A stretch of DNA of 64,000 nucleotides from Alkalihalobacterium chitinilyticum (GCF_029028005.1 NZ_JAOTPO010000007.1:124001-188000); one strand, 5' to 3'. Shown: positions 50,703 to 58,914, counted from the first letter of the stretch. Numbers and translations are program-made. The notes: a model not told the origin generated them from the sequence alone.

Positions 50703-52271
50703 TTAATAATCACACTCTACATCTTTAAGGTCCTGTAAAAACCCTTTCTCTCGTAGTTTTTTCTCTCTTCTTAACACACTTTCTGGAATGTAAGGTTCAC
50801 CTTCACTTTTAAGTTCTTTACCTATTTTGTTTTGAGGTGTTTGTTTAATAGTAAAGGAAGGTTTGCTATTAGGGATTAAAAACACGATTTCTTGCTTTAG
50901 ATGTTCAATGTTGGCTCTAATTTCAGCTTCTCTCATCAATATCCCTTTGTAAGCCCAATCTCGAACAACGGATTTCTGTTCCTCTTCCGATAACATCCCT
51001 GGTTCAAATTCAAAGCGGTTATACGTTTGAAGAATATGTTGTTGCAGGACTAGCGCACAATTAGAATTCGTTTTCTTGTCCTCAATAGGTTTAAGGGCTT
51101 CTTCTAACGTTATTCCATACGACTCCAGTTCTGCGTCCAATATGATTTTGTGATTATCAGATGCTTTCTCAATAAAGTACTTAATAAGTTGATTGAATTG
51201 TTCGGAAGTAAATTTGTAGGTACCAACTTCAACGATTCCCTTTTTAAAACAACTCGAAGAGAACGCTTCTACGATGATATTTTGAACTTCTTTTAAAAGG
51301 TGGAAGTCCTTCATGTAGTTAGGCGCTTTTGTTTCTTTCTCGTTTGAATATAGATCATGATATAGAACATTTTCCTCTTCAGTTGAGAAATAAGATTCTA
51401 AAGAATGACGGTATAAATCTAGACCTGTTTCTCCGAACTGCTCGAATAACTCATTTTTTATGTTGATAAAGAACGGAATTGTTTCTGGGCGTAGTAAATG
51501 ATGATAGATGTAATATTTCTCTGCAAGCTGAAGAAACTCCTGTTGACTAGCATTGTTTTGAACGACTTGTTCTGCACTAGTTAATTTAGGATTTAAACAA
51601 ATACCGATCTTGTGGTCGCGTTTTTTAAACATACGCTTTTTTCCAGTCTTTTCGTTATAACCACAAAGTTTGTGAAATGTAGAATGAAAATCCTTAGATG
51701 TTTCATCATATCTAACTCCGTTAATGTACACAACAAAGTAACCTTTTTGAACAAAGTCAAAAAGATAATTGGCTAATTGTTGGTAATCTTTAATGTAATT
51801 TAAGCCTGAGTAGTATTTGTTACTGTGTAAAGCTTCTACAGAAACGGTCTTAGGTACATCTGGTTGAGTATATGAAGCAACGTATAAGAAAAAGCGTTTT
51901 TGGCTTTTTCCTAATGAACGTAGATATGGATCTGAAAATACTTTAAGGTTTTTAATATATCCTTGGTCCTCTTTTTTTCCGTTAGAAAGAACATGGAACT
52001 TTGAATATAAAAATCCATCTACCTCTACTACTAATTGGTTTAACTTTAGTTCTGCAATTATACGGTTTAAAGTCTTGTTCTGAACCATTAAATCTCTACG
52101 AACTTCATCTAAGTCTACATGAATTTTCCCGTCTTTGTCTACTGAGTTAATTACATGAAACATGAAATCTATAGCTTTAGAAGAGATGTCTCGTTGTCCA
52201 CGACCAATCTCAAACATTAGTTGTTTGTTCAATTTTGCAGTTTTAATTGATTGTTTTGTTGTCTTACACAT
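50703..52271 (-). CDS. Plasmid-type replication initiation protein (winged-helix), probable
   Basis: A 522-aa basic protein. Its N-terminal 100 residues look like the winged-helix fold of plasmid Rep proteins (SKAIDFMFHVINSVDKDGKIHVDLDEVRRDL, then NKTLNRIIAELKLNQLVVEVDGFLY). The rest is helical with a Lys/Arg-rich C-terminus and resembles no catalytic family I know. ATG 52271 is preferred over an in-frame GTG at 52280 because AAGGAAGG then has 8-bp spacing. A 195-nt leader with a terminator hairpin precedes it, as in attenuation-controlled rep genes. The adjacent non-coding region has iteron-like palindromes. Rep identity is inference from fold pattern and context. Confidence 0.6.
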   Translation of the reverse strand: MCKTTKQSIKTAKLNKQLMFEIGRGQRDISSKAIDFMFHVINSVDKDGKIHVDLDEVRRDLMVQNKTLNRIIAELKLNQLVVEVDGFLYSKFHVLSNGKKEDQGYIKNLKVFSDPYLRSLGKSQKRFFLYVASYTQPDVPKTVSVEALHSNKYYSGLNYIKDYQQLANYLFDFVQKGYFVVYINGVRYDETSKDFHSTFHKLCGYNEKTGKKRMFKKRDHKIGICLNPKLTSAEQVVQNNASQQEFLQLAEKYYIYHHLLRPETIPFFINIKNELFEQFGETGLDLYRHSLESYFSTEEENVLYHDLYSNEKETKAPNYMKDFHLLKEVQNIIVEAFSSSCFKKGIVEVGTYKFTSEQFNQLIKYFIEKASDNHKIILDAELESYGITLEEALKPIEDKKTNSNCALVLQQHILQTYNRFEFEPGMLSEEEQKSVVRDWAYKGILMREAEIRANIEHLKQEIVFLIPNSKPSFTIKQTPQNKIGKELKSEGEPYIPESVLRREKKLREKGFLQDLKDVECDY

Positions 52272-52336
52272 GCGAGACACCTTCCTTGTCGATAGTTATT
52301 TAAACGTATGATTCTATTGGTTATACAAAGGTTTTT

Positions 52337-52430
52337 TCCATAAAAAAGAATAAACCCCAAGCGTATAGAGACAGTAATGCAAAGTTGATGCATTTCTGTA
52401 ACGAAAGCTTGGGGTTTTCCCTTTATATAT
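52337..52430 (-). promoter_or_regulatory. Leader hairpin/attenuator A upstream of rep
   Basis: On the minus strand AAGGGAAAACCCCAAGC is followed by 44 nt with an inner stem (ACAG..ATGCA/TGCAT..CTGT) and then GCTTGGGGTTT-ATTCTTTTTT. The 11-bp outer stem plus T-tract is a terminator located 65 nt before the rep start. The same sequence frames the recombinase leader at 55335-55430. Confidence 0.75.
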
Positions 52431-52465
52431 ATTCAGTTTCTTAAATTTTTAATTAGATACATTTG

Positions 52466-52494
52466 ATTATACCATTGGTATATATGCAAAGCAA
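52466..52494 (-). promoter_or_regulatory. Promoter of the rep gene
   Basis: TTGCTT-17 bp-TATAAT on the minus strand, a strong sigma-A match. It predicts a leader of about 190 nt including attenuator A. Confidence 0.75.
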
Positions 52495-53082
52495 ATGATT
52501 TTCTAACCTTTTTTATATTTAAAAGTAAAACTTCTTATGCTTCTATTTATCTAATTATGATAGTTAGTTCTTTAAAAATATTCTTTTTGAAGGTGGACAA
52601 CAAAATGGTACCCAGTTATCCCCACTACCTAGGGAGTGAACCTATAATAAACAAAACCTTTTATACCAAGGGATTCATGTTAACTTTTAGGGCCTAGACA
52701 CCCGACAAGTATACTTTTAAAAACCCTTTTTAACTGTTATTTTAACCAAAAAAATTAGAGTCAAAAATACTTTTCTATAACTTAAATATCCATGTGGTAA
52801 GATAGACTTTTTACTAAAATTACTACGAATTTTTATCCAACATGAGACTAGACTAGCTACAGCAGAAAACTTTTCCTTCTAATGACGGTGCTTACACACC
52901 TAATTACGTTTATATCTTTTGGTTTCCTACTATTACGTACACAATTTTGACCTATCTTGTATTTGGCATTTAACTTATTTAGGAAATTAAAGTTAAGAGA
53001 ATAATGTTATATAAAATTTTATCTATACGCGTAGATGCTTATCACAGAGCCTCTATGTTCATTATAGATACCTTTAGTTGGC

Positions 53083-53117
53083 CTAGCATAGAAGCCTAGC
53101 ATGGCCACTTCTCTAGG
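53083..53117 (+). repeat. Copy of the leader-B inner sequence
   Basis: ATAGAAGCCTAGCATGGCCA aligns with ATAGAAACCTAACATGACTA inside attenuator B (55354-55373), 15-16 of 20 identical with all differences being transitions. Confidence 0.5.
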
Positions 53118-53287
53118 TAAAATATATTTATTCATGCAATATTTGCTGAATAAACTTAATTGCCATCAGGGTCATTTGACAAATGCCATAACAATCTAGT
53201 CTCTTATATTGGACACTTATATTAGAGACCATATAAAACCCTCTTAATTAGGGGGTTAATTGCTCATATATACCATTAAGAATGTTC

Positions 53288-53379
53288 ATGGTATCTATTA
53301 TTAGATACCATAACTATATTCATGGTATCTATTATTAGATACCATAACTATATTCATGGTATCCATTATTAGAGACCAT
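53288..53379. repeat. Palindromic iteron-like direct repeats (34-bp period)
   Basis: ATGGTATCTA-TTAT-TAGATACCAT, a perfect dyad, occurs at 53288-53311 and 53322-53345; a diverged third copy is at 53356-53379. Spacing is exactly 34 bp. A partial fourth (ATTAGAGACCATAT) is at 53221-53234. This is typical of iterons, centromere sites or operator arrays on plasmids. Confidence 0.85.
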
Positions 53380-53418
53380 ATATTGGACCCAAGAAATTAG
53401 TATTTTATTCACATGAAA

Positions 53419-53450
53419 AATGTCTAGGACAACTTGTCCTAGACATTAAC
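53419..53450 (-). terminator. Terminator of the small-gene operon
   Basis: ATGTCTAGGAC/GTCCTAGACAT perfect stem with a 5-nt loop, 55 bp after the 151-aa gene on the minus strand, with a TTTTTCATG tail in that direction. Confidence 0.85.
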
Positions 53451-53504
53451 ATACAAATTTTATTTAAGTGCCTTTATTATTATACTTATATTGTTACTTA
53501 CTTG

Positions 53505-53960
53505 TTAATTCCTAGATGTAATAAAAAACTCCATAAAACAAGGGTCAACTAATAAATCTGGTATTAGATAATACCCACTTACATCCGTTTTCTCTAATAA
53601 TCGCTCTCTAATCAGAATATTGATAGACTGTCTGACATTTGTTTTCTTAATAAAAGTATTACCTGAGATTTCGGATACATTTACCTTAACTGCAGTACTT
53701 TTCCGTTTGCTGATATGTACGCTATAACAAATATAAGCATAAACAATAACGTCTATACTCCTAATGTCATTTGCAAAGTCAGCAGCTAAGATGACAACTG
53801 GAACAAAAAATGAATTATAATCTACTGTATTCTCAAATCTCTCTTCCATTATAAAAAACTCATCGAGTTGATGATCAAAAGCATTATATATATCTTTGTA
53901 TAAGTCAGTATCTTTTCTATCGGTTCCAAAAAAGTTAAGAGGTAATTTAACACTACTCAT
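53505..53960 (-). CDS. Hypothetical protein, possible winged-helix DNA-binding
   Basis: A 151-aa protein I do not recognise. The middle part (ADFANDIRSIDVIVYAYICYSVHISKR) followed by TAVKVNVSEISGNTFIKKTNVRQSINILIRERLLEKTD looks like a helix-turn-helix with a wing, as in replication or regulatory proteins. It is the last of three small minus-strand genes between the iteron-like repeats and the XRE repressor. An AGAGGAG-type ribosome site is present. A plasmid-maintenance or regulatory role is possible but unproven. Confidence 0.6.
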   Translation of the reverse strand: MSSVKLPLNFFGTDRKDTDLYKDIYNAFDHQLDEFFIMEERFENTVDYNSFFVPVVILAADFANDIRSIDVIVYAYICYSVHISKRKSTAVKVNVSEISGNTFIKKTNVRQSINILIRERLLEKTDVSGYYLIPDLLVDPCFMEFFITSRN

Positions 53961-53984
53961 AAATAAATATCTCCTCTTATAATT

Positions 53985-54284
53985 TTAATCTATAGTAAAT
54001 GTCTTGATATTTGCTTTTCCATATACTGACTTTACATTGCGTTTAGCTTCTTGTGTCCGTCTTTTTATGCTTTTAATAGTTGCCTCTTTTGGGTTCGCTA
54101 CTTCTTTTAATGTTACACCTAGCGAACTAACAGCGTAACCTTTTGCACCCAAGAGTAGCTCGATCTCTTTAAACAATTCTGTATCTAAGCTTTCATGTGC
54201 TTTATTCACCAAATCTTCATTCAGGTTATTTTCCTCAATTACTGTTGAAAGACTGATCACTAAATCTCCAGCAAATACCTTCAT
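53985..54284 (-). CDS. Hypothetical protein
   Basis: A 99-aa soluble protein, acidic at the N-terminus and basic at the C-terminus (KSIKRRTQEAKRNVKSVYGK). No family recognised. It lies 24 bp upstream of the 151-aa gene and 18 bp downstream of another 99-aa gene, so the three are co-transcribed. GGAGAGAC precedes the ATG. Confidence 0.55.
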   Translation of the reverse strand: MKVFAGDLVISLSTVIEENNLNEDLVNKAHESLDTELFKEIELLLGAKGYAVSSLGVTLKEVANPKEATIKSIKRRTQEAKRNVKSVYGKANIKTFTID

Positions 54285-54302
54285 TACTGTCTCTCCTTAT
54301 GC

Positions 54303-54602
54303 TTATTCAAATTTTTTAGGAACGATATAATTATTAATCATAAGTGACATAGTATCTCTTACGGCATATTTATATGTCGCTTTGTTTTGAGCAAATATTT
54401 GCTCATATATATTTGATTTTATTTCATCTAGCTTTGAACGAATTTCTTCCTCACTCTCTTCTTTAGTCATTTCAAACATTTTTTCTTCTAGTTCCTTATA
54501 CAATGTTTCAATATACATTTCATATTCCGTACTAGTTAATATAGACTCTAGTCTTGCTTCAACAAAATCTTCTACACACTTCTGCAAATTCTTATTACTC
54601 AT
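54303..54602 (-). CDS. Hypothetical coiled-coil protein
   Basis: A 99-aa Glu/Lys-rich, almost wholly helical protein (EMYIETLYKELEEKMFEMTKEESEEEIRSKLDEIK) that probably forms a coiled coil. No family recognised. It is first of a three-gene minus-strand operon, divergent from the XRE repressor gene, with a palindromic operator between them. GGGAGG precedes the ATG. Confidence 0.6.
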   Translation of the reverse strand: MSNKNLQKCVEDFVEARLESILTSTEYEMYIETLYKELEEKMFEMTKEESEEEIRSKLDEIKSNIYEQIFAQNKATYKYAVRDTMSLMINNYIVPKKFE

Positions 54603-54631
54603 AAATATGCCTCCCTATATTCACAATAAGT

Positions 54632-54654
54632 ATATATTCATATTATGAATATAT
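54632..54654. promoter_or_regulatory. Palindromic operator between divergent operons
   Basis: ATATATTCAT-ATT-ATGAATATAT, a perfect 10-bp dyad with a 3-bp spacer, sits between the XRE gene and the divergent small-gene operon. It is probably the binding site of the XRE protein. Confidence 0.7.
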
Positions 54655-54739
54655 TGTACCTCATTGCTTATTGATTGTAAAATGAAAAAACAGTACCATA
54701 GATAATAAAGAAGAAATATATAAAGTAAGAGGGTATAAC

Positions 54740-55105
54740 ATGAATAATCTTTTAATTGGTAGGTTAATTAAGGAATTGCGTATTAAAAAAAAACTATCAA
54801 TGGTTCAATTTGCAAAGAAGGTACAACTCTCTCAACCATCGTTATCTAGAATTGAAAACGGTAATCAAGAATTATCCCTTTCTGCACTTTCGAAAATTTG
54901 TTTTGAGTTGGATACCTCTTTAACAGAATTTTTCCAACAGCTAGAAGTATCTAATTCATTTCAAGAAATTGTACTAAACAAGAATGAGAATAACCAAGAA
55001 CATATGGCCGAAGAATTAGAAACCAAACTGATAGAGATGATTACGGAACTATCTCTAGAACAAAAGAAAGCATTATATACTTTACTTTTTCCGTATAGTA
55101 AATAA
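54740..55105 (+). CDS. XRE-family transcriptional regulator
   Basis: A 121-aa protein with an N-terminal Cro/C1-type HTH (IKELRIKKKLSMVQFAKKVQLSQPSLSRIENG, about residues 10-42) and a short helical C-terminus. Phage or plasmid repressor type. It is divergent from the three-gene operon with a palindromic operator between, so mutual repression and autoregulation are likely. It may also control the recombinase operon downstream. AAGAGGG precedes the ATG. Confidence 0.85.
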   Translation: MNNLLIGRLIKELRIKKKLSMVQFAKKVQLSQPSLSRIENGNQELSLSALSKICFELDTSLTEFFQQLEVSNSFQEIVLNKNENNQEHMAEELETKLIEMITELSLEQKKALYTLLFPYSK

Positions 55106-55112
55106 AAAAAGC

Positions 55113-55150
55113 AAGAACACACCTTTGCACAAGGTAAGTTCTCACTTTTA
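55113..55150 (+). terminator. Probable terminator after the XRE gene
   Basis: AGAAC..ACCTT-TGCAC-AAGGT..GTTCT stem followed by CACTTTTA. Confidence 0.55.
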
Positions 55151-55259
55151 TTAATGTTTTTTAAATTTTGTATTTTAAGCTTATATTCTTCCTATAACCA
55201 TAGAGTATTTACTGCATTTAAATATCTATACTATTAACTTACTCAAATTATTTTTTCAC

Positions 55260-55287
55260 TTGCACTTTTTATAAAATATGATATATT
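55260..55287 (+). promoter_or_regulatory. Promoter of the recombinase operon
   Basis: TTGCAC-16 bp-TATATT. It predicts a leader of about 165 nt containing attenuator B. Confidence 0.6.
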
Positions 55288-55334
55288 AACCTTATAGGAT
55301 ATTAAAATCTAATAAAATATTATACATGCATAAT

Positions 55335-55430
55335 AAGGGAAAACCCCAAGCATGGTATAGAAACCTAACATGACTATCTTCTGATTTTCATGCATAGGCT
55401 TCTTGCCGCTTGGGGTTTTTTGTTTTTCTT
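55335..55430 (+). promoter_or_regulatory. Leader hairpin/attenuator B upstream of the recombinase operon
   Basis: AAGGGAAAACCCCAAGC, identical over 17 nt to attenuator A, then a 56-nt inner part with its own stem (AGAAACCTA/TAGGCTTCT), then GCTTGGGGTTTTTTGTTTTT. It is a terminator 35 nt before the 57-aa ORF, so recombinase expression needs readthrough. Confidence 0.75.
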
Positions 55431-55460
55431 ATCGAATTAAGAAGGGAAAGGAACTGGAAT

Positions 55461-55634
55461 ATGAAAACAAATACACCTTTAGACTATAACAACTATTATG
55501 AGTCAATTTTAACAATAGAAAAAAAGCCACAGGAAATGAAAGCAACTCAATTTTTAAACTTTCTATCTGATCTCATTATTAAATATAAAAACAACATAGA
55601 TTCAGTAAATACAACTAAAGGAAGTGAAAAGTAA
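55461..55634 (+). CDS. Small hypothetical protein ahead of the serine recombinases
   Basis: A 57-aa hydrophilic protein with a helical centre (MKATQFLNFLSDLIIKYKNN). No family recognised. The ATG at 55461 follows GAAGGGAAAGG. Its stop overlaps the first recombinase start by one base (TAATG), so translation is coupled. A small partner of a large serine recombinase could be a recombination directionality factor; that is a guess from context. Confidence 0.6.
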   Translation: MKTNTPLDYNNYYESILTIEKKPQEMKATQFLNFLSDLIIKYKNNIDSVNTTKGSEK

Positions 55635-57121
55635 TGAAAAAGGCTTTTGCTTATGTTCGAATTAGTACAGGAAAACAAAAAGGGAACACATCTATTGAGA
55701 ATCAAATAAGTGTAATAAAAGAATATTGTGCTGCTCATGGTTATGAACTTGTGGCAATATACAGTGAACAAGGTTCTGCTAAAAGCATCGAGGGAAGACC
55801 CGAATTTATTAAAATGATCAATGATTTAATTGATACCAACGAAGTTGAATACCTAATTGTTTTAAAAATAGACCGTGCATTTAGAAAGCTAATTGAGTCA
55901 CTTTTCATTTGGGATAAGCTTGAGGAAAACAACAAGTACTTCATATCCATCTATGATAACGTAAATACAACTTATCCCCATTCAAAGGATACCTTTATAT
56001 TTAATTCCTATCAGGCTGAAAAAGATAGAGAGAACATACTTAGAAATACTATCTCTGGCATGGAGAAAAAGGCAACCCTCGGGTACTTTAATGGCGGAAA
56101 AGTTTATGGCTATGAGTCCGTAAGCAAAGAGTTAAGGGTTATTCCTGAAGAAGCTAGTGTAGTAAATTTCATTTTTAAAAAGTATGTATACGACAATTGG
56201 GGCTATAAAAAGATTGCATCTGAGCTAAATCTCCAATGTATAAAAACAAAAAACAGAAAAGATTGGACCACGACTGCAATTAAAAAAATATTAGAAAACA
56301 AGATTTATATCGGGTATATTAAGTGGAAAGAAGCATTTACTGAAGGATTACATGAAGCAATAATCCCACAAGAGTTATGGGATAAAGCACAAGAGTTAAG
56401 ATTGAAAAAAAGTTTTAAGCCTAAAAAAATTCATCCAGGTACTTACCCCCTTTCCGGGATACTTAAATGTCCTCAATGTGGCTCTGTAATGGTACAAGGA
56501 AATAGCAGCCAGAAGTATAAGTATTACCAATGCAATAAAAACAAAAGCAGCGGTAAGGCTGCTTGTTCATCAAATCTGGTAAAAAAGGAATATGCTGAAG
56601 AACATGTGCTAAATGAGGTAGTTTCCTACTTGAATATCCTTAACCTATCACCTTTACTTCATCAAATAATAGTATCAAACTTAAACTCTACTCTTGTATC
56701 ACTTGAGGAAAAGGCAAAAATCTTAAAAAAATCCTTAGATCAGATAGAGAAAAAGCTAAATCACTTTCTTTCCCTTTTATATACAGAGGACGATGATGGA
56801 GAAACAATCAGCATGGATACCATCACATTATTTATTCGAGAGTCTGAAAAACAAAAAAAGAAAGACCAAAAAAAGCTAAAAGACTTACATCACCGAATCG
56901 AGCTTCAAAAAAGTCTAAGCTTAAACCAAGACATAGAATTCGTTGTCAATAATTTCGAAACCTTTTATTACCTTATCTCAGACGAAGACAAAAAGTTGCT
57001 TTTTCATAACTTTATCAAAGAAATACACATTACAAAGGGGTCAACTACAAAGGAGAGAAAAATCAAAAAGATTTTTTATCAATTTGAACCTGAAAATTTG
57101 ATCAATATCCTTTCTGCATAA
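55634..57121 (+). CDS. Large serine recombinase 1 (CcrA/B-like role)
   Basis: A 495-aa large serine recombinase. The N-terminal resolvase domain carries the catalytic Ser (YVRISTGKQ, Ser11), RPEFIKMIND and IDRAFRKL, the latter replacing the usual DRLSR. A recombinase domain follows (KVYGYESVSKELRVIPEEASVVNFIFKKYV), then a zinc ribbon (LKCPQCGSVM...CSSN) and a coiled-coil tail. It acts on attachment sites for integration or excision. The less canonical active-site region, compared with the second recombinase, suggests specialised partner roles as for CcrA and CcrB. Confidence 0.88.
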   Translation: MKKAFAYVRISTGKQKGNTSIENQISVIKEYCAAHGYELVAIYSEQGSAKSIEGRPEFIKMINDLIDTNEVEYLIVLKIDRAFRKLIESLFIWDKLEENNKYFISIYDNVNTTYPHSKDTFIFNSYQAEKDRENILRNTISGMEKKATLGYFNGGKVYGYESVSKELRVIPEEASVVNFIFKKYVYDNWGYKKIASELNLQCIKTKNRKDWTTTAIKKILENKIYIGYIKWKEAFTEGLHEAIIPQELWDKAQELRLKKSFKPKKIHPGTYPLSGILKCPQCGSVMVQGNSSQKYKYYQCNKNKSSGKAACSSNLVKKEYAEEHVLNEVVSYLNILNLSPLLHQIIVSNLNSTLVSLEEKAKILKKSLDQIEKKLNHFLSLLYTEDDDGETISMDTITLFIRESEKQKKKDQKKLKDLHHRIELQKSLSLNQDIEFVVNNFETFYYLISDEDKKLLFHNFIKEIHITKGSTTKERKIKKIFYQFEPENLINILSA

Positions 57122-57123
57122 TC

Positions 57124-57160
57124 AGGGTGAATGACAACTGTCATTTCACCTTTTTTTATT
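57124..57160 (+). terminator. Terminator between the two recombinase genes
   Basis: GGTGAATGAC-AACT-GTCATTTCACC stem followed by seven T, directly after the first recombinase stop. The second gene may need readthrough or its own promoter. Confidence 0.75.
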
Positions 57161-57195
57161 GCCATTGTATGATAATAAAGAAGGAGGTTACAGCA

Positions 57196-58914
57196 ATGGA
57201 AATTAAAAAAGTAGCCATATATGCTCGCGTAAGTACAGAAGAACAAGCATCTGAGGGGTATAGTATTAGCGCTCAACTCCAAACGCTTCGACAGTACGCA
57301 ACACTGTATAATTGGGAAATTGCTGATGAGTATGTTGATGAAGGAATTAGCGGGAAATCTATTAAAGGTCGCCCTGCAATGCAAAGGCTTGTAGCTGATA
57401 TAGATAAGGGAAAATTCCAAGCAGTATTAGTTTGGAAGATATCACGTCTTTCCCGTAATATGTTAGATACCCTCGTTTTACTAGATCAATTTGAAGAAAA
57501 CGATGTGAAGTTTATTTCTTACTCAGAGAACTTTGACACTGGTACTCCCATAGGCCGTTTAGTTGTTCAACTTATGGCTTCTATCGCCGAAATGGAACGT
57601 AATACCCTATCCGAAAACGTAAAGCTTGGAATGACCCAAAGAGCAAAAGAAGGTTCGTGGAATGGAGGTCTTGTATTTGGCTATGATTCAGTGGAGAAAG
57701 AACTATTAATAAACCAGAAAGAAGCAGCAATTGTAACTTTAATCTTTGAAATGTATTCAGAAGGTAAAGGCTTAAAGGCGATTGCGAATTCGCTTAATAA
57801 AGCAGGTTATAAGACAAAGCACAATAGACACTTTTCAATCAACGGTATAGCAACAATTTTAGACAATCCAGTTTATATAGGTAAGATAAGATGGTTACAA
57901 GTAGAAAATTGGGAAAAACGACGTAGGAAAGGGAAAAATCCCACCCCTATAATCGTAGATGGAAAACATAAACCCATTGTTGCGAATGAACTATGGAGTG
58001 TTGTCCAAGCACGTAGACAAAGTAAATCCTTTAAGCAACGTCAATCAAACGAACCTTTTCTGTTAAGCAGTATCCTTCGATGTCCTGATTGCGGCCAAGG
58101 AATGGTACCATCAATAACTACTTCTACTCGAAAGGATGGGTCAAAACATAAACACCGTTACTATGTCTGTAGTAATTTCCACAATAAAGGGTCTTCTGTC
58201 TGTAAGGCAAATTCTATTAGAGCTTATGAAGCAGAAGAATCTGTAATTAACCGTTTAGAGAATTTCTTAGCTGATTCCAAGCTCTACATCAATACAATAG
58301 AGTCTCTGAATAAACAAACAGTTCAATCGACTATACAGAACCAGGATGAATTAGAAAAGATTGAACAGCAGTTAGTAAAAGTTAATACCATGCAAGAAAA
58401 GTACATGGAAGCATTTGAACAGAACCTTTTCCCAATTACAATATTACAAGAACGCTTACAAAAGCTTTCCATAGAAAAAAAGGGTTTAGAACAAAAGAAA
58501 AATGAACTTAGTGTTCAACTAAGTTCATCAGACTCAAAAGTAATTCCTCCAGATGTTATTCGCCATCTATTAGAAAAGTACTTAGGAATTTTCAAACAGT
58601 CTTCGCGAGAGAAAAAGAAGCAACTCTTTCAACTCTTACTAAATAACATAACGATTAAGCATTCTGATGGTCGATCTAGAACTGTCGATAAAATTGAACT
58701 CGATTTTGACTTTTCAGAGGTCAATCTTTCCAAGACCTTTACACTTATCCACATATTAAATCTTGATTTAGATAAGACAGAGGAAAACTCGACTTCCAAC
58801 CCTAATCTAAACGACAAAATGCCATCTTATTTACAACTTTTTTTGCCTCTATTTGTGGTACGGTTCACCCCGATTAATCCTGAACGCCCGATACACCTGC
58901 TCCACCAAGATTAA
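57196..58914 (+). CDS. Large serine recombinase 2, C-terminus encoded within rlmH
   Basis: A 572-aa large serine recombinase with canonical motifs: YARVSTEEQ (catalytic Ser near residue 12), [27 protein letters not shown] and [10 protein letters not shown]. The recombinase domain follows, then a zinc ribbon ([10 protein letters not shown]...CSNF...C) and a coiled coil. The start at 57196 follows a perfect AAGGAGG; longer readings lack a site. The last 22 codons (58849-58914) are antisense to the end of rlmH, so the present C-terminus ([19 protein letters not shown]) is supplied by the chromosome at the integration site. Confidence 0.88.
   Translation: MEIKKVAIYARVSTEEQASEGYSISAQLQTLRQYATLYNWEIADEYVDEGISGKSIKGRPAMQRLVADIDKGKFQAVLVWKISRLSRNMLDTLVLLDQFEENDVKFISYSENFDTGTPIGRLVVQLMASIAEMERNTLSENVKLGMTQRAKEGSWNGGLVFGYDSVEKELLINQKEAAIVTLIFEMYSEGKGLKAIANSLNKAGYKTKHNRHFSINGIATILDNPVYIGKIRWLQVENWEKRRRKGKNPTPIIVDGKHKPIVANELWSVVQARRQSKSFKQRQSNEPFLLSSILRCPDCGQGMVPSITTSTRKDGSKHKHRYYVCSNFHNKGSSVCKANSIRAYEAEESVINRLENFLADSKLYINTIESLNKQTVQSTIQNQDELEKIEQQLVKVNTMQEKYMEAFEQNLFPITILQERLQKLSIEKKGLEQKKNELSVQLSSSDSKVIPPDVIRHLLEKYLGIFKQSSREKKKQLFQLLLNNITIKHSDGRSRTVDKIELDFDFSEVNLSKTFTLIHILNLDLDKTEENSTSNPNLNDKMPSYLQLFLPLFVVRFTPINPERPIHLLHQD
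58830..58870. other. Putative right attachment site at the rlmH 3' end
   Basis: The element/chromosome boundary should lie around the rlmH stop (58849-58851). The last rlmH codons (PYHK, TACCACAAA) correspond to the conserved SCC attB core in staphylococcal orfX (TATCATAA in ...AYHK). No second copy was found to the left. Confidence 0.45.

Larger units (their letters stand above)
52495..53418. other. Non-coding region, candidate replication origin
   Basis: No ORF of note in 0.9 kb. It contains a DnaA-like box TTATCCCCA (52616-52624), a short element related to attenuator B (53083-53117), a small terminator-like hairpin (53235-53258) and palindromic direct repeats (53288-53379). It lies directly upstream of the rep promoter. 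Confidence 0.5.
49802..58851. mobile_element. Putative SCC-like integrative element at the 3' end of rlmH (left end undefined)
   Basis: AT-rich block carrying a plasmid-type Rep, an iteron-like region, an XRE repressor, small unknown genes and two large serine recombinases, ending precisely at the rlmH 3' end. Staphylococcal SCC elements integrate at this same site (orfX/rlmH) using paired Ccr serine recombinases. No matching left attachment site was found; the left side is truncated or rearranged at the IS256 element. Confidence 0.6.

Noticed and set aside
52298-52333. Plus-strand antisense promoter (TTAAAC-16-TATACA) facing rep leader A
   Set aside because: The -35 is poor; an antisense RNA is attractive but unsupported by sequence alone.
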